33,205 nucleotides of DNA from Acidovorax sp. HMWF029 (GTDB taxonomy: Bacteria; Pseudomonadota; Gammaproteobacteria; Burkholderiales; Burkholderiaceae_C). The notes beneath the pieces are model-generated. The model was not told the origin of the DNA. It was given only the letters and a program-made list of their open reading frames with translations, and did no database searches. How positions within the stretch are numbered: the stretch's first letter is position 1; each line of letters starts with the position of its first letter. The DNA lies in assembly GCF_003060895.1 (NCBI RefSeq), contig NZ_QAIH01000136.1, forward strand, positions 1,235 through 34,439, written 5' to 3'. Shown here in pieces: positions 19,041 to 29,838 of this stretch. The translations under genes were made by a program, and so were the position numbers.

Positions 19041-19550
19041 TCAGGCCTTCTGGGCTTGCTGCAGCAGCGTCTCCGCGTCGCTGACTTCGAACTTGCCAGG
19101 GCCTTCCACATTGAGTGTGAGCACCTTGCCGTCGCGCACCAGCATCGAGTAGCGGTTGCTGCGCAGGCCCAGGCCCTTGCCCGTCAAGTCCAGGGTGAGG
19201 CCGGTGGCCTTGGCGAAGGTCGCATCGCCGTCGCCCAGCATGCGCACCTTGCCGGCGGTCTTCTGGTCACGCGCCCAGGCGCCCATCACAAAGGCGTCGT
19301 TCACGCTCACACACCAGATTTCATCCACGCCAGCGGCCTTGAACTCGGCGGCCTTTTCGACATAGCCGGGCACATGCTTGGCCGAGCAGGTGGGGGTGAA
19401 AGCACCAGGCAGCGCAAACAGGGCAATGGTCTTGCCCGCCGTGGCCTTTTCCACCGGCACGGGGTTCGGGCCAATGCTGCAGCCTTCGCCCTCGACTTCG
19501 GAATATTCCATCAGCGTGCTGGCAGGCAGGGTGTCACCGACTTTGATCAT
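19041..19550 (-). CDS. Peroxiredoxin, Prx5/redoxin type
   Basis: Cytoplasmic thiol peroxidase that reduces hydrogen peroxide and alkyl hydroperoxides. The 169-residue protein has the peroxidatic Cys55 in PGAFTPTCS, with Thr52 in the conserved active-site position, the Prx5-type IWCVSVNDAFVMGAW segment and the nearby Arg in GLRSNRYSM. The length is normal for the family (no fused glutaredoxin domain). It sits between the rpsQ terminator and a stem-loop, so it is probably a single-gene unit rather than part of the S10 operon. Confidence 0.93.
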   Translation of the reverse strand: MIKVGDTLPASTLMEYSEVEGEGCSIGPNPVPVEKATAGKTIALFALPGAFTPTCSAKHVPGYVEKAAEFKAAGVDEIWCVSVNDAFVMGAWARDQKTAGKVRMLGDGDATFAKATGLTLDLTGKGLGLRSNRYSMLVRDGKVLTLNVEGPGKFEVSDAETLLQQAQKA

Positions 19551-19652
19551 TGTTATCTCCTTGGGGTTGATTGAGATGGGGGGGAGAGGTCAACGGACCC
19601 GGGTGGGCCCGGGAATTTGCCGAGGCAATCAAAAAAAGGTTACCCACAAAGC

Positions 19653-19711
19653 AAAACGACCCACATTGTGGGTCGTTTTGAAGGGCGTTGCAGACCGGGG
19701 ATATACCCCGG
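19653..19711 (-). terminator. Terminator of the S10 operon (two hairpins)
   Basis: After rpsQ the minus-strand transcript first meets a hairpin at 19695-19711 (CCGGGG/CCCCGG, loop ATATA) and then a strong one at 19653-19679 (AAAACGACCCACA with TGTGGGTCGTTTT), which ends in four U and then GCUUUGU. The second has A and T runs on both sides and looks like the real terminator. Confidence 0.8.
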
Positions 19712-19732
19712 GCTTCAATGCATCGCTGCTTG

Positions 19733-20002
19733 TTACAGCAGGCCGGCCTTTTGCACCAAGCGGGTAGCCACCCAGTTCTTGGTCTTGGAGAGCGGACGGC
19801 TCTCTGTGATTTCGATCATGTCGCCCAGCTTGTACTCGCCCTTTTCATCATGGGCGTGGTACTTGCTCGACTTGGCCACGATCTTGCCGTAGAGCTCGTG
19901 CTTCACACGACGCTCGACCAGCACGGTCACAGTCTTTTGACGCTTGTCGCTGACCACCTTGCCAATCAAGGTGCGCTTGAGGGATTTTTTAGCTTCCGTC
20001 AT
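19733..20002 (-). CDS. rpsQ: 30S ribosomal protein S17
   Basis: Primary 16S rRNA-binding protein of the small subunit. The 89-residue OB-fold protein has the family core from [20 protein letters not shown] through the KYHAHDE loop and [16 protein letters not shown]. The length is normal. It is the last gene of the S10 operon and starts nine bases after the rpmC stop codon. A terminator follows, and the spc operon (rplN onward) does not continue here. Confidence 0.97.
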   Translation of the reverse strand: MTEAKKSLKRTLIGKVVSDKRQKTVTVLVERRVKHELYGKIVAKSSKYHAHDEKGEYKLGDMIEITESRPLSKTKNWVATRLVQKAGLL

Positions 20003-20011
20003 GTCGGCTCC

Positions 20012-20209
20012 TTACTTGGCGGCTTGCTTTTCAGCAAGGATGGTCTTGGCACGTGCGATATCACGGCGGGTAGTGCGCAGCGTATTGGTGTTAGCCAATT
20101 GCTGCGTAGCCTTTTGCATGCGCAGGCCGAAGTGGGCCTTTTGCAGCGCCTTGATTTCGGCTTCGATGCCAGCAACGTCTTTTTGGCGCAGTTCAGTAGC
20201 TTTGGTCAT
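20012..20209 (-). CDS. rpmC: 50S ribosomal protein L29
   Basis: Small two-helix protein near the exit tunnel of the large subunit, 65 residues. The conserved [16 protein letters not shown] and [11 protein letters not shown] segments are clear. Two in-frame ATG codons lie at 20215 and 20209. AGGAG is three bases before the first and nine before the second, and family alignment begins at MTKATELR, so I use 20209. It lies between rplP and rpsQ in the standard order. Confidence 0.95.
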   Translation of the reverse strand: MTKATELRQKDVAGIEAEIKALQKAHFGLRMQKATQQLANTNTLRTTRRDIARAKTILAEKQAAK

Positions 20210-20226
20210 TTTCATGGTCTCCTGAA

Positions 20227-20643
20227 TTACGCGCCGAGGTGACGGCTGACGAACGTGGTGCGCAGCGGCAGCTTGGCGGCAGCCAGGCGGAACGCTTCGC
20301 GGGCCAGTTCTTCGGGCACACCAACGATTTCGAACACGATCTTGCCGGGCTGGATTTCGGCCACGTAGTACTCGGGGTTGCCCTTACCGTTACCCATACG
20401 CACTTCTGCGGGCTTGGTAGAGATCGGCTTGTCCGGGAACACACGGATCCAGATACGGCCGCCACGCTTGACGTGACGCGAGATCGCACGACGTGCAGCT
20501 TCGATCTGACGGGCCGTCAGACGGCCACGATCGGTGCACTTCAGACCGAAATCACCGAAGGCAACGGAGGCACCCCGCGTTGCGACGCCAGTGTTACGGC
20601 CCTTTTGCTCTTTGCGGTATTTACGGCGAGCAGGTTGCAGCAT
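20227..20643 (-). CDS. rplP: 50S ribosomal protein L16
   Basis: Large-subunit protein near the peptidyl-tRNA site, needed for A-site function. The 138-residue protein starts [17 protein letters not shown] and has the [23 protein letters not shown] core, the [22 protein letters not shown] loop and the C-terminal [17 protein letters not shown], all family signatures. It starts two bases after the rpsC stop codon, consistent with coupled translation. Confidence 0.97.
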   Translation of the reverse strand: MLQPARRKYRKEQKGRNTGVATRGASVAFGDFGLKCTDRGRLTARQIEAARRAISRHVKRGGRIWIRVFPDKPISTKPAEVRMGNGKGNPEYYVAEIQPGKIVFEIVGVPEELAREAFRLAAAKLPLRTTFVSRHLGA

Positions 20644-20645
20644 AG

Positions 20646-21527
20646 TTATTCTCCTTTACCGTCCGCTGCTGTAGCGGGCGCGGCGACTTTGCGTACGCGC
20701 TTAACGGCGGTGTTATCAGCGCCACCAGCTTCCGCTGGCTTGTCGCTGCCGTCGGCCGGAGCGGTGTTGCCACCGACAGGACGACGTGGGCCACGGCCTG
20801 CGCCTGGACGGTCGCCACCTGGGCGGCCATCACGGCGTGGGCCGCGTGGGCGGCGCTCTTCGTCTGGACGAGGCGTTTCCACGGCTGGCAGGTCGTTACG
20901 ACCCAGCGTGTCACCCTTGTAGACCCAGACCTTGACGCCGATCACACCGTAGGTGGTCTTGGCTTCAGAGGTACCGTAGTCGATGTCCGCACGCAGCGTG
21001 TGAAGTGGCACGCGGCCTTCACGGTACCACTCGCAGCGAGCGATTTCGATACCGTTCAGACGGCCGGACGACATGATCTTGATGCCCTGGGCACCCAGAC
21101 GCATGGCGTTCTGCATGGCGCGCTTCATGGCGCGGCGGAACATGATGCGCTTTTCGAGCTGTTGCGTGATGCTGTCGGCGATCAGCTTGGCATCGATTTC
21201 GGGCTTGCGCACTTCTTCGATGTTCACTGCGACAGGCACGCCCAGGCGCGACGCGAGTTCCTTCTTCAGGTTCTCGATGTCTTCACCCTTCTTGCCGATC
21301 ACCACACCAGGACGTGCCGAGTAAATGGTGATGCGGGCGTTCTTGGCAGGGCGCTCGATCAGGATGCGCGACACAGCCGCGTTCTTGAGCTTGGCCTTCA
21401 GGTACTCACGCACCTTGATGTCTTCGGCCAGCATGCCCGCGAAGTCACGGTTGCTGGCGTACCAACGGCTGGACCAGTTGCGGCTGACCGCAAGGCGGAA
21501 GCCGGTAGGATGGATTTTCTGTCCCAT
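20646..21527 (-). CDS. rpsC: 30S ribosomal protein S3 with long C-terminal extension
   Basis: Lies at the mRNA entrance of the small subunit and takes part in mRNA unwinding. The 293-residue protein has the usual start [12 protein letters not shown], a KH domain with GKKG at 78-81, and the C-terminal S3 domain ending near 211. About 80 further residues are disordered-looking, Arg/Gly/Pro-rich at first and Ala/Lys-rich at the end. E. coli S3 has 233 residues. Similar tails occur in related beta-proteobacteria to my knowledge; the role is unknown. Confidence 0.96.
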   Translation of the reverse strand: MGQKIHPTGFRLAVSRNWSSRWYASNRDFAGMLAEDIKVREYLKAKLKNAAVSRILIERPAKNARITIYSARPGVVIGKKGEDIENLKKELASRLGVPVAVNIEEVRKPEIDAKLIADSITQQLEKRIMFRRAMKRAMQNAMRLGAQGIKIMSSGRLNGIEIARCEWYREGRVPLHTLRADIDYGTSEAKTTYGVIGVKVWVYKGDTLGRNDLPAVETPRPDEERRPRGPRRDGRPGGDRPGAGRGPRRPVGGNTAPADGSDKPAEAGGADNTAVKRVRKVAAPATAADGKGE

Positions 21528-21542
21528 AGTCTTCCCGAGCCT

Positions 21543-21875
21543 TTAGTTGCCAACCGTCACGTACACATGGCACGTGGGCTTGCTGATGCGGTTGCCGCGG
21601 CCTTTGGCGCGCGCGGTGAAGCGCTTGAGCGTGGTGCCTTGTTCGACGTAGATGGTCTTGACCTTCAGTTCGTCGATGTCAGCGCCATCGTTGTGTTCGG
21701 CGTTGGCGATGGCCGACTCCAGAACCTTCTTGACGATACCAGCAGCTTTTTTCTGCGTGAACGTCAGGATGTTCAGAGCCTGATCCACCTTCTTGCCGCG
21801 GATCAGATCGGCGACCAGACGGCCCTTATCGACCGACAGACGGACGCCCCGGAGGACTGCACGTGTTTCAGACAT
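21543..21875 (-). CDS. rplV: 50S ribosomal protein L22
   Basis: Large-subunit protein whose hairpin lines the exit tunnel; changes there can give macrolide resistance. The 110 residues match the family: [24 protein letters not shown] at the N-terminus, and the tunnel hairpin and end [17 protein letters not shown]. No deletion in the hairpin is apparent. It is ten bases after the rpsS stop codon and 15 before rpsC. Confidence 0.97.
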   Translation of the reverse strand: MSETRAVLRGVRLSVDKGRLVADLIRGKKVDQALNILTFTQKKAAGIVKKVLESAIANAEHNDGADIDELKVKTIYVEQGTTLKRFTARAKGRGNRISKPTCHVYVTVGN

Positions 21876-21884
21876 GGTCGTTCC

Positions 21885-22160
21885 TTACTTCTTCGCTTTT
21901 TTGTCAGCGGGGTGACCCTTGAAGGTGCGCGTCAGGGCGAATTCGCCCAGCTTGTGGCCCACCATCTGGTCGGTGACATAGACCGGCACGTGTTGCTTGC
22001 CGTTGTGCACGGCGATGGTCAGACCGATGAACTCGGGCAGAACCATGGAACGACGCGACCAGGTCTTGACTGGTTTCTTGTCCTTGGTGGCAACGGCCTT
22101 TTCGACCTTGGCCAGCAAGTGATGGTCAACAAATGGACCCTTTTTGAGAGAGCGAGTCAT
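21885..22160 (-). CDS. rpsS: 30S ribosomal protein S19
   Basis: Head protein of the small subunit that contacts S13 and A-site tRNA. The 91-residue product has the standard [15 protein letters not shown] start, [21 protein letters not shown], and the Lys-rich C-terminal tail [10 protein letters not shown]. It is in the usual place between rplB and rplV, with ten bases on each side. Confidence 0.97.
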   Translation of the reverse strand: MTRSLKKGPFVDHHLLAKVEKAVATKDKKPVKTWSRRSMVLPEFIGLTIAVHNGKQHVPVYVTDQMVGHKLGEFALTRTFKGHPADKKAKK

Positions 22161-22170
22161 CTGTTACCCC

Positions 22171-22995
22171 TTACTTCTTGCGACGCGACACGATCATGAT
22201 CTGTGTGCGCTTGTTGTTACGGGTGCGATAACCCTTGGTCAGATTGCCCCAAGGATCGACTGCATGGCGGCCTTCGCCGGTGCGGCCTTCGCCACCACCG
22301 TGAGGGTGATCCACCGGGTTCATGGCCACGCCGCGAACCGTTGGGCGAATACCCATCCAGCGCTTCACACCGGCCTTGCCCAGTTGGCGCAGGCTGTGTT
22401 CTTCGTTGGCCACTTCGCCAATGGTGGCGCGGCATTCGATGTGGATCTTGCGCACTTCACCCGAGCGCATACGCACTTGGGCGTAGGTGCCTTCGCGGGC
22501 CAGCAGGGTTGCCGAAGCACCAGCCGAGCGGGCGATCTGAGCACCGGCACCGGGCTTGAGCTCGATGCAGTGGATGGTCGAACCCACGGGGATGTTGCGG
22601 ATAGGCAGCGTGTTGCCAGCGCGAATTGGGGCTTCCGAACCGGACAGCAGGGTTGCGCCCACTTCCAGGTTGCGGGGAGCGATGATGTAGCGACGCTCGC
22701 CGTCGGCATAGCACACCAGAGCGATGTGGGCCGTACGGTTCGGGTCGTACTCAATGCGCTCAACCTTGGCCGGAATGCCGTCCTTGTTGCGCTTGAAGTC
22801 CACCACACGGTAGTGGTGCTTGTGACCACCGCCCTTGTGGCGGGTGGTGATGTGACCGTTGTTGTTGCGGCCAGCCTTCTGGAACTGAGGCTCCAGCAGC
22901 GGCGCAAACGCCTCACCCTTGTACAGGTGGTCACGCGTGACCTTCACCACAGCACGTTGGCCAGGCGAAGTGGGTTTCATCTTGATAACGGCCAT
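22171..22995 (-). CDS. rplB: 50S ribosomal protein L2
   Basis: Core 23S rRNA-binding protein close to the peptidyl-transferase centre. The 274 residues match the family. The OB-fold and SH3-like domains are followed by the C-terminal loop [17 protein letters not shown], which carries the conserved His important for peptide bond formation, and the Arg/Lys-rich tail [12 protein letters not shown]. It starts two bases after the rplW stop codon. Confidence 0.98.
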   Translation of the reverse strand: MAVIKMKPTSPGQRAVVKVTRDHLYKGEAFAPLLEPQFQKAGRNNNGHITTRHKGGGHKHHYRVVDFKRNKDGIPAKVERIEYDPNRTAHIALVCYADGERRYIIAPRNLEVGATLLSGSEAPIRAGNTLPIRNIPVGSTIHCIELKPGAGAQIARSAGASATLLAREGTYAQVRMRSGEVRKIHIECRATIGEVANEEHSLRQLGKAGVKRWMGIRPTVRGVAMNPVDHPHGGGEGRTGEGRHAVDPWGNLTKGYRTRNNKRTQIMIVSRRKK

Positions 22996-22997
22996 GA

Positions 22998-23312
22998 TTA
23001 AGCAGCCTCCCCAGACAGGTTCAGCTCTTGACCTGGCTGCAGCGTGACGTATGCCTTGCGAACATTGTCGCGGCGGCCCACGGTCTTGCCGAAGCGCTTG
23101 GTCTTGCCTTTGGTGTTCACCACGGAAACGCCCTTGACCTCGACCTTGAACATCAATTCCACAGCGGCCTTGATTTCTGGCTTGGTAGCGTTCTGCAGCA
23201 CCTTGAACGTCACAGCATTGGACTTTTCAGCAACCATGGTGGCCTTTTCGGACACGATGGGAGCGACCAGCACTTGCATCAGACGACCTTCGTCAAACTT
23301 GAGCGTGCTCAT
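22998..23312 (-). CDS. rplW: 50S ribosomal protein L23
   Basis: Sits at the tunnel exit and is the docking site for trigger factor and SRP. The 104-residue product has the family core ([56 protein letters not shown]). The Glu of the trigger-factor contact lies in PIVSEKAT by family analogy. Its ATG overlaps the rplD stop codon by four bases, so translation is coupled. Confidence 0.97.
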   Translation of the reverse strand: MSTLKFDEGRLMQVLVAPIVSEKATMVAEKSNAVTFKVLQNATKPEIKAAVELMFKVEVKGVSVVNTKGKTKRFGKTVGRRDNVRKAYVTLQPGQELNLSGEAA

Positions 23313-23929
23313 GCGAACATCTCCTTGAGTTTGTCGATTGCACCCTTGGTGACGAGCACTTTCTTGAATCGGACCAGCGACACGGGATCGGCGTAACGGG
23401 GCTCAACGACGAGCACGTTCACCAGATTACGGGAGGCCAGGTACAGGTTTTCGTCCACTTCGTCGGCAATCACCATCACCGATTGCAGGTTCATCGCCTT
23501 GAACTTGTCGGCCAGGACCTTGGTCTTGGGGGAGTCAAGCTTCAGCGAATCGACCACAGCCAGACGGCCTTCGCGGGCCAGCTGCGACAAGATGGCAGAC
23601 ATACCGGCGCGGTACATCTTCTTGTTGATCTTCTGCGTGAAATTTTCGTCAGGCATGTTCGGGAAAATCCGACCACCCCCACGCCACAGCGGCGAGGAAG
23701 TCATACCTGCACGTGCGTTACCCGTACCCTTTTGCTTGAAAGGCTTCTTGGTCGAGTGACGGACTTGTTCGCGGTCTTTTTGAGCGCGAGTGCCTTGGCG
23801 TGCGTTGGCCTGGTAGGCCACCACGATCTGGTGCACCAGATCTTCGTTGTATTCACGACCGAACACGGTTTCGGGAACATCCAGCTTGGATGCGCCTTGG
23901 CCTTGGTCATTCAGGAGTTCGAGCTGCAT
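23309..23929 (-). CDS. rplD: 50S ribosomal protein L4
   Basis: Large-subunit protein whose extended loop reaches the exit tunnel. In E. coli it also represses the S10 operon. The 206-residue product has the loop with [28 protein letters not shown] (residues about 63-90) and the Rossmann-like globular part. No loop deletion is seen. Its ATG shares one base with the rplC stop codon (TAATG) and its end overlaps rplW by four bases. Whether it regulates this operon depends on a leader I cannot verify. Confidence 0.97.
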   Translation of the reverse strand: MQLELLNDQGQGASKLDVPETVFGREYNEDLVHQIVVAYQANARQGTRAQKDREQVRHSTKKPFKQKGTGNARAGMTSSPLWRGGGRIFPNMPDENFTQKINKKMYRAGMSAILSQLAREGRLAVVDSLKLDSPKTKVLADKFKAMNLQSVMVIADEVDENLYLASRNLVNVLVVEPRYADPVSLVRFKKVLVTKGAIDKLKEMFA

Positions 23930-24603
23930 TAGTTCGCTCCTTTGGAGGCTTTGGCCTTGATGGCGGGACGCACCGTCACGAACCCACCCTTGGAGCCCGG
24001 AATAGCGCCCTTGATCAAGAGCAGTTGACGCGCTTCGTCGATGCGGATGACATCGAGGTTTTGCGTGGTCTTGGTGACGTCGCCGAGGTGGCCCGTCATG
24101 CGCTTGCCGGGGAACACGCGACCGGGGTCTTGTGCCATACCGATGGAGCCGGGCACGTTGTGCGAACGGCTGTTACCGTGCGACGCGCGCTGCGAGGCCA
24201 TGTTGTGGCGCTTGATGGTACCGGCGTAGCCCTTACCAATCGAAGTACCTTGCACATCGACCTTCTGGCCCACGGCGAACACATCCGCCACTGGAACTGC
24301 GGCACCCGCGGCGTATTTGCCAGCGGTTTCAGCGGTCACGCGGAATTCCTGGATGATTTCACCGGCTTCCACACCTGCCTTGGCAAGGTGGCCGGCTTCT
24401 GGCTTGGTCACGCGCGATGCTTTGCGCGAACCGAACGTGACCTGCAGGGCCACGTAGCCATCGTTCTCTTGGGTTTTGACCTGGGTAACGCGGTTGTTGG
24501 ACACATCCACCACCGTGACAGGCACTGCGTCCCCATCATCGGTGAACAGACGCATCATGCCCACTTTGCGACCCAGCAACCCGAGGGAGTTGCTCAGACT
24601 CAT
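23929..24603 (-). CDS. rplC: 50S ribosomal protein L3
   Basis: Early-assembly large-subunit protein whose loop approaches the peptidyl-transferase centre. The 224 residues include the N-terminal [18 protein letters not shown], the [16 protein letters not shown] loop, and [17 protein letters not shown], which carries the Gln methylated by PrmB in other species. It is the first gene after a promoter-like element and a stem-loop, separated from rpsJ by 225 bp. Confidence 0.97.
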   Translation of the reverse strand: MSLSNSLGLLGRKVGMMRLFTDDGDAVPVTVVDVSNNRVTQVKTQENDGYVALQVTFGSRKASRVTKPEAGHLAKAGVEAGEIIQEFRVTAETAGKYAAGAAVPVADVFAVGQKVDVQGTSIGKGYAGTIKRHNMASQRASHGNSRSHNVPGSIGMAQDPGRVFPGKRMTGHLGDVTKTTQNLDVIRIDEARQLLLIKGAIPGSKGGFVTVRPAIKAKASKGAN

Positions 24604-24749
24604 TGGTTTTCTCCAAAACTTTCACCGCTGCGACTTCAATTGGCCTCAGCGTTTTTGCTCAGCACTTGCGCGCCAGCGTGCGAAAGAAGGTTAATAAAAC
24701 TCCACCCAAACCCCACAACTTTGCAGGCGCGAGAAAGGCGAAGCCCTAA

Positions 24750-24778
24750 AGTATAACGCGGACTGCTTTTTCAAGCAA
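24750..24778 (-). promoter_or_regulatory. Predicted sigma-70 promoter upstream of rplC
   Basis: On the minus strand, TTGCTT (24778-24773) and TATACT (24755-24750) are separated by exactly 17 bp. Transcription would start near 24743 and give a leader of about 140 nt before rplC. The -35 lies inside the stem-loop at 24754-24788. Confidence 0.65.
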
Positions 24779-24788
24779 GTCCGCGTTA
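24754..24788 (-). terminator. Stem-loop between rpsJ and rplC
   Basis: TAACGCGGACT (24754-24764) pairs with AGTCCGCGTTA (24778-24788), extended by GCTT/AAGC with one bulged A and a four-base loop. It lies 40 bases after the rpsJ stop. No U run follows on the minus strand, so it may be a weak terminator, an attenuator or a processing site. It overlaps the predicted rplC promoter. Confidence 0.6.
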
Positions 24789-24828
24789 CACACCGCTTGA
24801 CTGACCCTTGCGGGCCAGCCTTCCGGGA

Positions 24829-25140
24829 TTACTGCAGCTTGATTTCGACGTCCACGCCAGCAGGCAGGTCGAGCTTCATCAGTGCGTCCACCGTCTTGTC
24901 GGTGGGGTCCACGATGTCCATCAGGCGCTGGTGCGTGCGGATTTCCAGCTGGTCACGCGACGTCTTGTTGACGTGGGGCGAGCGCAGGATGTCGAAACGC
25001 TTCATGCGGGTCGGCAGGGGCACGGGGCCCTTGACGATGGCGCCGGTGCGCTTGGCGGTGTCGACGATCTCGGCAGCGGACTGGTCGATCAGCTTGTAGT
25101 CAAACGCCTTCAGACGGATGCGGATTTTTTGCTTGGACAT
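24829..25140 (-). CDS. rpsJ: 30S ribosomal protein S10 (NusE)
   Basis: Small-subunit head protein that also acts as NusE in transcription antitermination. The 103-residue product shows [35 protein letters not shown] and [16 protein letters not shown], as expected. It starts 26 bp after the tuf stop codon with no promoter between, so it appears to be the last gene of the str unit rather than the first of the S10 unit. Confidence 0.97.
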   Translation of the reverse strand: MSKQKIRIRLKAFDYKLIDQSAAEIVDTAKRTGAIVKGPVPLPTRMKRFDILRSPHVNKTSRDQLEIRTHQRLMDIVDPTDKTVDALMKLDLPAGVDVEIKLQ

Positions 25141-25166
25141 GGCAAGTTCCTTGTTCTGCTTATGAA

Positions 25167-26357
<1,191 letters not shown>

Positions 26358-26456
26358 TTCAATTCTCCAAAGAGCAATCCCTGTGTAGTGGTTTTACGTC
26401 TGCATCTGGTTGCTTGTTCACCCCGCACAGGAAACAGGGTGGCACCGGATCGCAGA

Positions 26457-26488
26457 CAAAACAAAGCCCAGGCCAAAGAGGCCCGGGC
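26457..26488 (-). terminator. Terminator-like hairpin between fusA and tuf
   Basis: GCCC-A-GGCC (26466-26474) pairs with GGCC-C-GGGC (26480-26488) with one mismatch and the loop AAAGA. On the minus strand it lies 11 bases after the fusA stop and is followed by UUUGUUUUGU. It could end or reduce transcription from fusA into tuf. Confidence 0.6.
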
Positions 26489-26499
26489 AAACTGCCTAT

Positions 26500-28602
26500 T
26501 TACTTGGCGCGTGCTGCCATGATGGCTTCAGACACGTTGCGAGGCGCTTCGCTGTAGTGCTTGAATTCCATCGTGTAGGTGGCGCGGCCTTGCGACATGG
26601 AGCGCAGAGTCGTGGAGTAGCCGAACATTTCGGACAGGGGCACTTCGGCCTTGATGGCCTTGCCGCCACCCACCATGTCGTCCATGCCTTGCACCATGCC
26701 GCGACGGCTGGACAAGTCGCCCATCACGTTACCGGCGTAGTCTTCAGGTGTTTCCACTTCCACGGCCATCATAGGTTCCAGAATGACCGGACCGGCCTTC
26801 TTGCAACCTTCCTTGAAGCCGAAGATGGCGGCCATCTTGAACGCCAGTTCGTTCGAGTCCACATCGTGGTACGAACCGAAGTGCAGCGTGACCTTGACGT
26901 CAACCACAGGGTAGCCAGCCAGCACGCCTTGCGTCACGGCTTCGTTGATACCCTTTTCCACGGCCGGGATGAATTCGCGAGGAACCACACCACCCTTGAT
27001 CGCGTCCACGAACTCGATGCCCTTGCCGGCTTCGTTGGGTTCGATCTTGAGCACAACGTGCCCGTACTGGCCCTTACCACCGGACTGGCGCACGAACTTG
27101 CCTTCGGCCTCTTCCACTGTCTTGCGGATGGTTTCGCGGTAGGCCACTTGGGGCTTGCCCACGTTGGCTTCCACACCGAATTCGCGCTTCATGCGGTCCA
27201 CGATGATTTCGAGGTGCAGCTCGCCCATGCCACCGATGATGGTCTGGCCGGATTCTTCATCGGTCTGCACGCGGAACGATGGGTCTTCTGCAGCCAGGCG
27301 CGACAGGGCGATACCCATCTTTTCCTGGTCAGCCTTGGACTTGGGTTCCACGGCCTGGCGAATCACGGGCTCAGGGAACACCATGCGCTCCAGGGTCACC
27401 ACGGCGGCTGGATCACACAGGGTTTCGCCCGTGGTCACGTCCTTCAGGCCCACGCAAGCAGCGATGTCACCGGCGCGGATTTCGTCCACTTCCTGGCGCT
27501 CGTTGGCGTGCATCTGCACGATACGGCCGATACGTTCCTTCTTGCCACGCACGGGGTTGTACACGGTGTCGCCCTTGGAGAGCACGCCGGAGTACACACG
27601 CACGAACGTCAGCTGACCCACGAACGGGTCGGTCATCAGCTTGAAAGCCAGAGCCGAGAACTTCTCGCTGTCATCCGCCTTGCGAGTGACTTCCTTGTCG
27701 TCTTCATCGAAGCCAGGCACGGGAGGCACATCCAGAGGCGAAGGCATGAGTTCGATCACGGCGTCCAGCATGCGCTGCACACCCTTGTTCTTGAACGCCG
27801 TGCCGCACAGCATGGGCTGAATTTCGCCATTGATGGTGCGCGTACGCAGGCCTTGGGTGATCTCTTCTTCCGACAGATCGCCCTCTTCCAGGTACTTGTT
27901 CATCAGGTCTTCCGAGGCTTCTGCCGCTGCCTCGACCATCTTTTCGCGCCATTCCTTGGCCACTTCTACCAGGTCCGCCGGAATGTCTTCGAAGGTAAAC
28001 TTCATGCCCTGGGAAGCTTCATCCCAGATGATGGCCTTCATCTTGCGCAGGTCGACCACGCCCTTGAAGTTTTCTTCGGCACCAATCGGGATCACGATCG
28101 GCACGGGGCTGGCCTTCAGGCGCAGCTTCATCTGGTCCACAACCTTGAAGAAGTTGGCACCGGTACGGTCCATCTTGTTCACAAACGCCAGACGTGGCAC
28201 CTTGTACTTGTTGGCCTGGCGCCACACGGTCTCCGACTGGGGCTGCACGCCACCCACAGCGCAGTACACCATGCAGGCACCGTCCAGCACGCGCATGGAA
28301 CGCTCCACTTCGATCGTGAAGTCCACGTGACCGGGGGTGTCGATGATGTTGATGCGGTGCTCGGGGAAGGACATGTCCATGCCCTTCCAGAAACAGGTCG
28401 TGGCAGCCGAGGTGATCGTGATGCCGCGCTCTTGCTCTTGCTCCATCCAGTCCATGGTGGCCGCGCCGTCGTGCACTTCACCAATCTTGTGGTTCACGCC
28501 GGTGTAGAAAAGAATACGCTCGGTCGTGGTGGTCTTGCCGGCGTCAATGTGGGCCGAGATACCGATGTTGCGGTAACGCTCGAGGGGGGTCTTGCGAGCC
28601 AT
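26500..28602 (-). CDS. fusA: Translation elongation factor G
   Basis: GTPase that drives tRNA/mRNA translocation and, with ribosome recycling factor, splits ribosomes. The 700-residue protein has G1 AHIDAGKT at 17-24, the switch region [15 protein letters not shown]3 DTPGHVDF and G4 NKMDR. Domains II to V follow, including the family IV segment [15 protein letters not shown] and [10 protein letters not shown] in domain V. It lies in the standard str order, 150 bp after rpsG. Confidence 0.98.
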   Translation of the reverse strand: MARKTPLERYRNIGISAHIDAGKTTTTERILFYTGVNHKIGEVHDGAATMDWMEQEQERGITITSAATTCFWKGMDMSFPEHRINIIDTPGHVDFTIEVERSMRVLDGACMVYCAVGGVQPQSETVWRQANKYKVPRLAFVNKMDRTGANFFKVVDQMKLRLKASPVPIVIPIGAEENFKGVVDLRKMKAIIWDEASQGMKFTFEDIPADLVEVAKEWREKMVEAAAEASEDLMNKYLEEGDLSEEEITQGLRTRTINGEIQPMLCGTAFKNKGVQRMLDAVIELMPSPLDVPPVPGFDEDDKEVTRKADDSEKFSALAFKLMTDPFVGQLTFVRVYSGVLSKGDTVYNPVRGKKERIGRIVQMHANERQEVDEIRAGDIAACVGLKDVTTGETLCDPAAVVTLERMVFPEPVIRQAVEPKSKADQEKMGIALSRLAAEDPSFRVQTDEESGQTIIGGMGELHLEIIVDRMKREFGVEANVGKPQVAYRETIRKTVEEAEGKFVRQSGGKGQYGHVVLKIEPNEAGKGIEFVDAIKGGVVPREFIPAVEKGINEAVTQGVLAGYPVVDVKVTLHFGSYHDVDSNELAFKMAAIFGFKEGCKKAGPVILEPMMAVEVETPEDYAGNVMGDLSSRRGMVQGMDDMVGGGKAIKAEVPLSEMFGYSTTLRSMSQGRATYTMEFKHYSEAPRNVSEAIMAARAK

Positions 28603-28692
28603 GGTGGATCCTTGGATGGGTCGTGTTATTCGGGGGACGGGCCAACATTGTTGCGCTGCAACCCGTCAATTTTGTGACCGCCTCAATCGCCA

Positions 28693-28724
28693 CAAGGCTG
28701 CAGGCAAAAATGCTTGCAGCCTTG
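28693..28724 (-). other. Stem-loop between rpsG and fusA
   Basis: CAAGGCTGCA (28693-28702) pairs perfectly with TGCAGCCTTG (28715-28724), with GCA/TGC able to extend the stem inward. It lies 29 bases after the rpsG stop codon and has no U run behind it. It may act as a transcript processing or stability element. Confidence 0.5.
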
Positions 28725-28752
28725 CGTCTGGCGACGAAAACGGCTCGTCGAT

Positions 28753-29226
28753 TTAGAAGCGGAAGTGGCTGAATGCCTTGTTGGCTTCTGCCATGCGGTG
28801 CACTTCGTCACGCTTCTTCATGGCGCCGCCACGGCCTTCGGTGGCTTCCAGCAGTTCGTTGGCCAGACGTTGGGCCATCGACTTTTCACCACGCTTGCGG
28901 GCGGCTTCCTTGATCCAGCGCATGGACAGGGCCAGACGACGGACAGGACGCACTTCCACGGGCACCTGGTAGTTGGCACCGCCCACGCGGCGGGACTTCA
29001 CTTCCACCATGGGCTTCACGTTGTTGATGGCAACAGTGAAGGCTTCCAGAGGGTCCTTGTCGGGGTGCTTCTTCTCGATCAGTTCCAGGGCGCCGTAAAT
29101 GATGCGCTCTGCAACTGCCTTCTTGCCGCCTTCCATGATCACGTTCATGAATTTGGACAGCTCTACATTGCCGAACTTGGGATCCGGCAGGATTTCACGT
29201 TTGGGGACTTCGCGACGACGTGGCAT
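28753..29226 (-). CDS. rpsG: 30S ribosomal protein S7
   Basis: Nucleates assembly of the small-subunit head and lies at the E site. The 157-residue product has the conserved [19 protein letters not shown] start, the [12 protein letters not shown] region, and the signature [20 protein letters not shown]. In E. coli S7 represses the str operon by binding between rpsL and rpsG; here that gap is 169 bp, but no matching fold can be proven by eye. Confidence 0.97.
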   Translation of the reverse strand: MPRRREVPKREILPDPKFGNVELSKFMNVIMEGGKKAVAERIIYGALELIEKKHPDKDPLEAFTVAINNVKPMVEVKSRRVGGANYQVPVEVRPVRRLALSMRWIKEAARKRGEKSMAQRLANELLEATEGRGGAMKKRDEVHRMAEANKAFSHFRF

Positions 29227-29395
29227 TTTTTACCTCTATCTTTGCTTCAGTTGGCGTCTTTTCAGACACCGCGAGAGTCATTAAAACTCCCACTTACTCG
29301 ACCCGCGCAGAACACCTGCGTTTGGGGTCACTACGCTGGATCACCGCGCCACGCGGGAAACAGCACCGAAAATTCTTTGCAAAAAAGCGCAGGGC

Positions 29396-29773
29396 TTACT
29401 TGGCCTTGGGCTTCTTGGCGCCGTACTTGGAGCGCGCTTGCTTGCGGTCTTTCACGCCTTGCAAGTCGAGCGAACCGCGCACGATGTGGTAACGCACACC
29501 GGGCAAGTCCTTCACACGACCGCCGCGAACCAGCACCACGCTGTGTTCCTGCAGGTTGTGGCCTTCACCGCCGATGTAGGAGATCACCTCGAAACCGTTG
29601 GTCAGGCGCACCTTGGCAACCTTACGCAGAGCGGAGTTAGGCTTCTTAGGCGTCGTGGTGTACACACGGGTGCACACGCCGCGGCGCTGTGGAGAGTTTT
29701 CCATCGCAGGGCTCTTGGACTTGGTCTTTTCGACCTCGCGCCCCTGACGGACCAGTTGATTGATGGTTGGCAT
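29396..29773 (-). CDS. rpsL: 30S ribosomal protein S12
   Basis: Decoding-centre protein controlling accuracy. The 125-residue product has [17 protein letters not shown] and the signature [17 protein letters not shown]. Lys43 and Lys88, the positions changed in streptomycin-resistant mutants, are both wild type. Asp89, the site of methylthiolation by RimO in other species, is present. It is the first gene of the str operon, with a promoter-like element about 66 bp upstream. Confidence 0.98.
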   Translation of the reverse strand: MPTINQLVRQGREVEKTKSKSPAMENSPQRRGVCTRVYTTTPKKPNSALRKVAKVRLTNGFEVISYIGGEGHNLQEHSVVLVRGGRVKDLPGVRYHIVRGSLDLQGVKDRKQARSKYGAKKPKAK

Positions 29774-29838
29774 GAAATACGTCCCTAAACGTAAAAAACG
29801 AAAACGTGAAACCCTTCGGAAATTCCGAAAAGCCTTCT

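Noticed and set aside
26410-28677. Open reading frame of 755 codons on the + strand over fusA
   Set aside because: Antisense to a complete EF-G gene; His/Leu/Val-rich shadow without domains.
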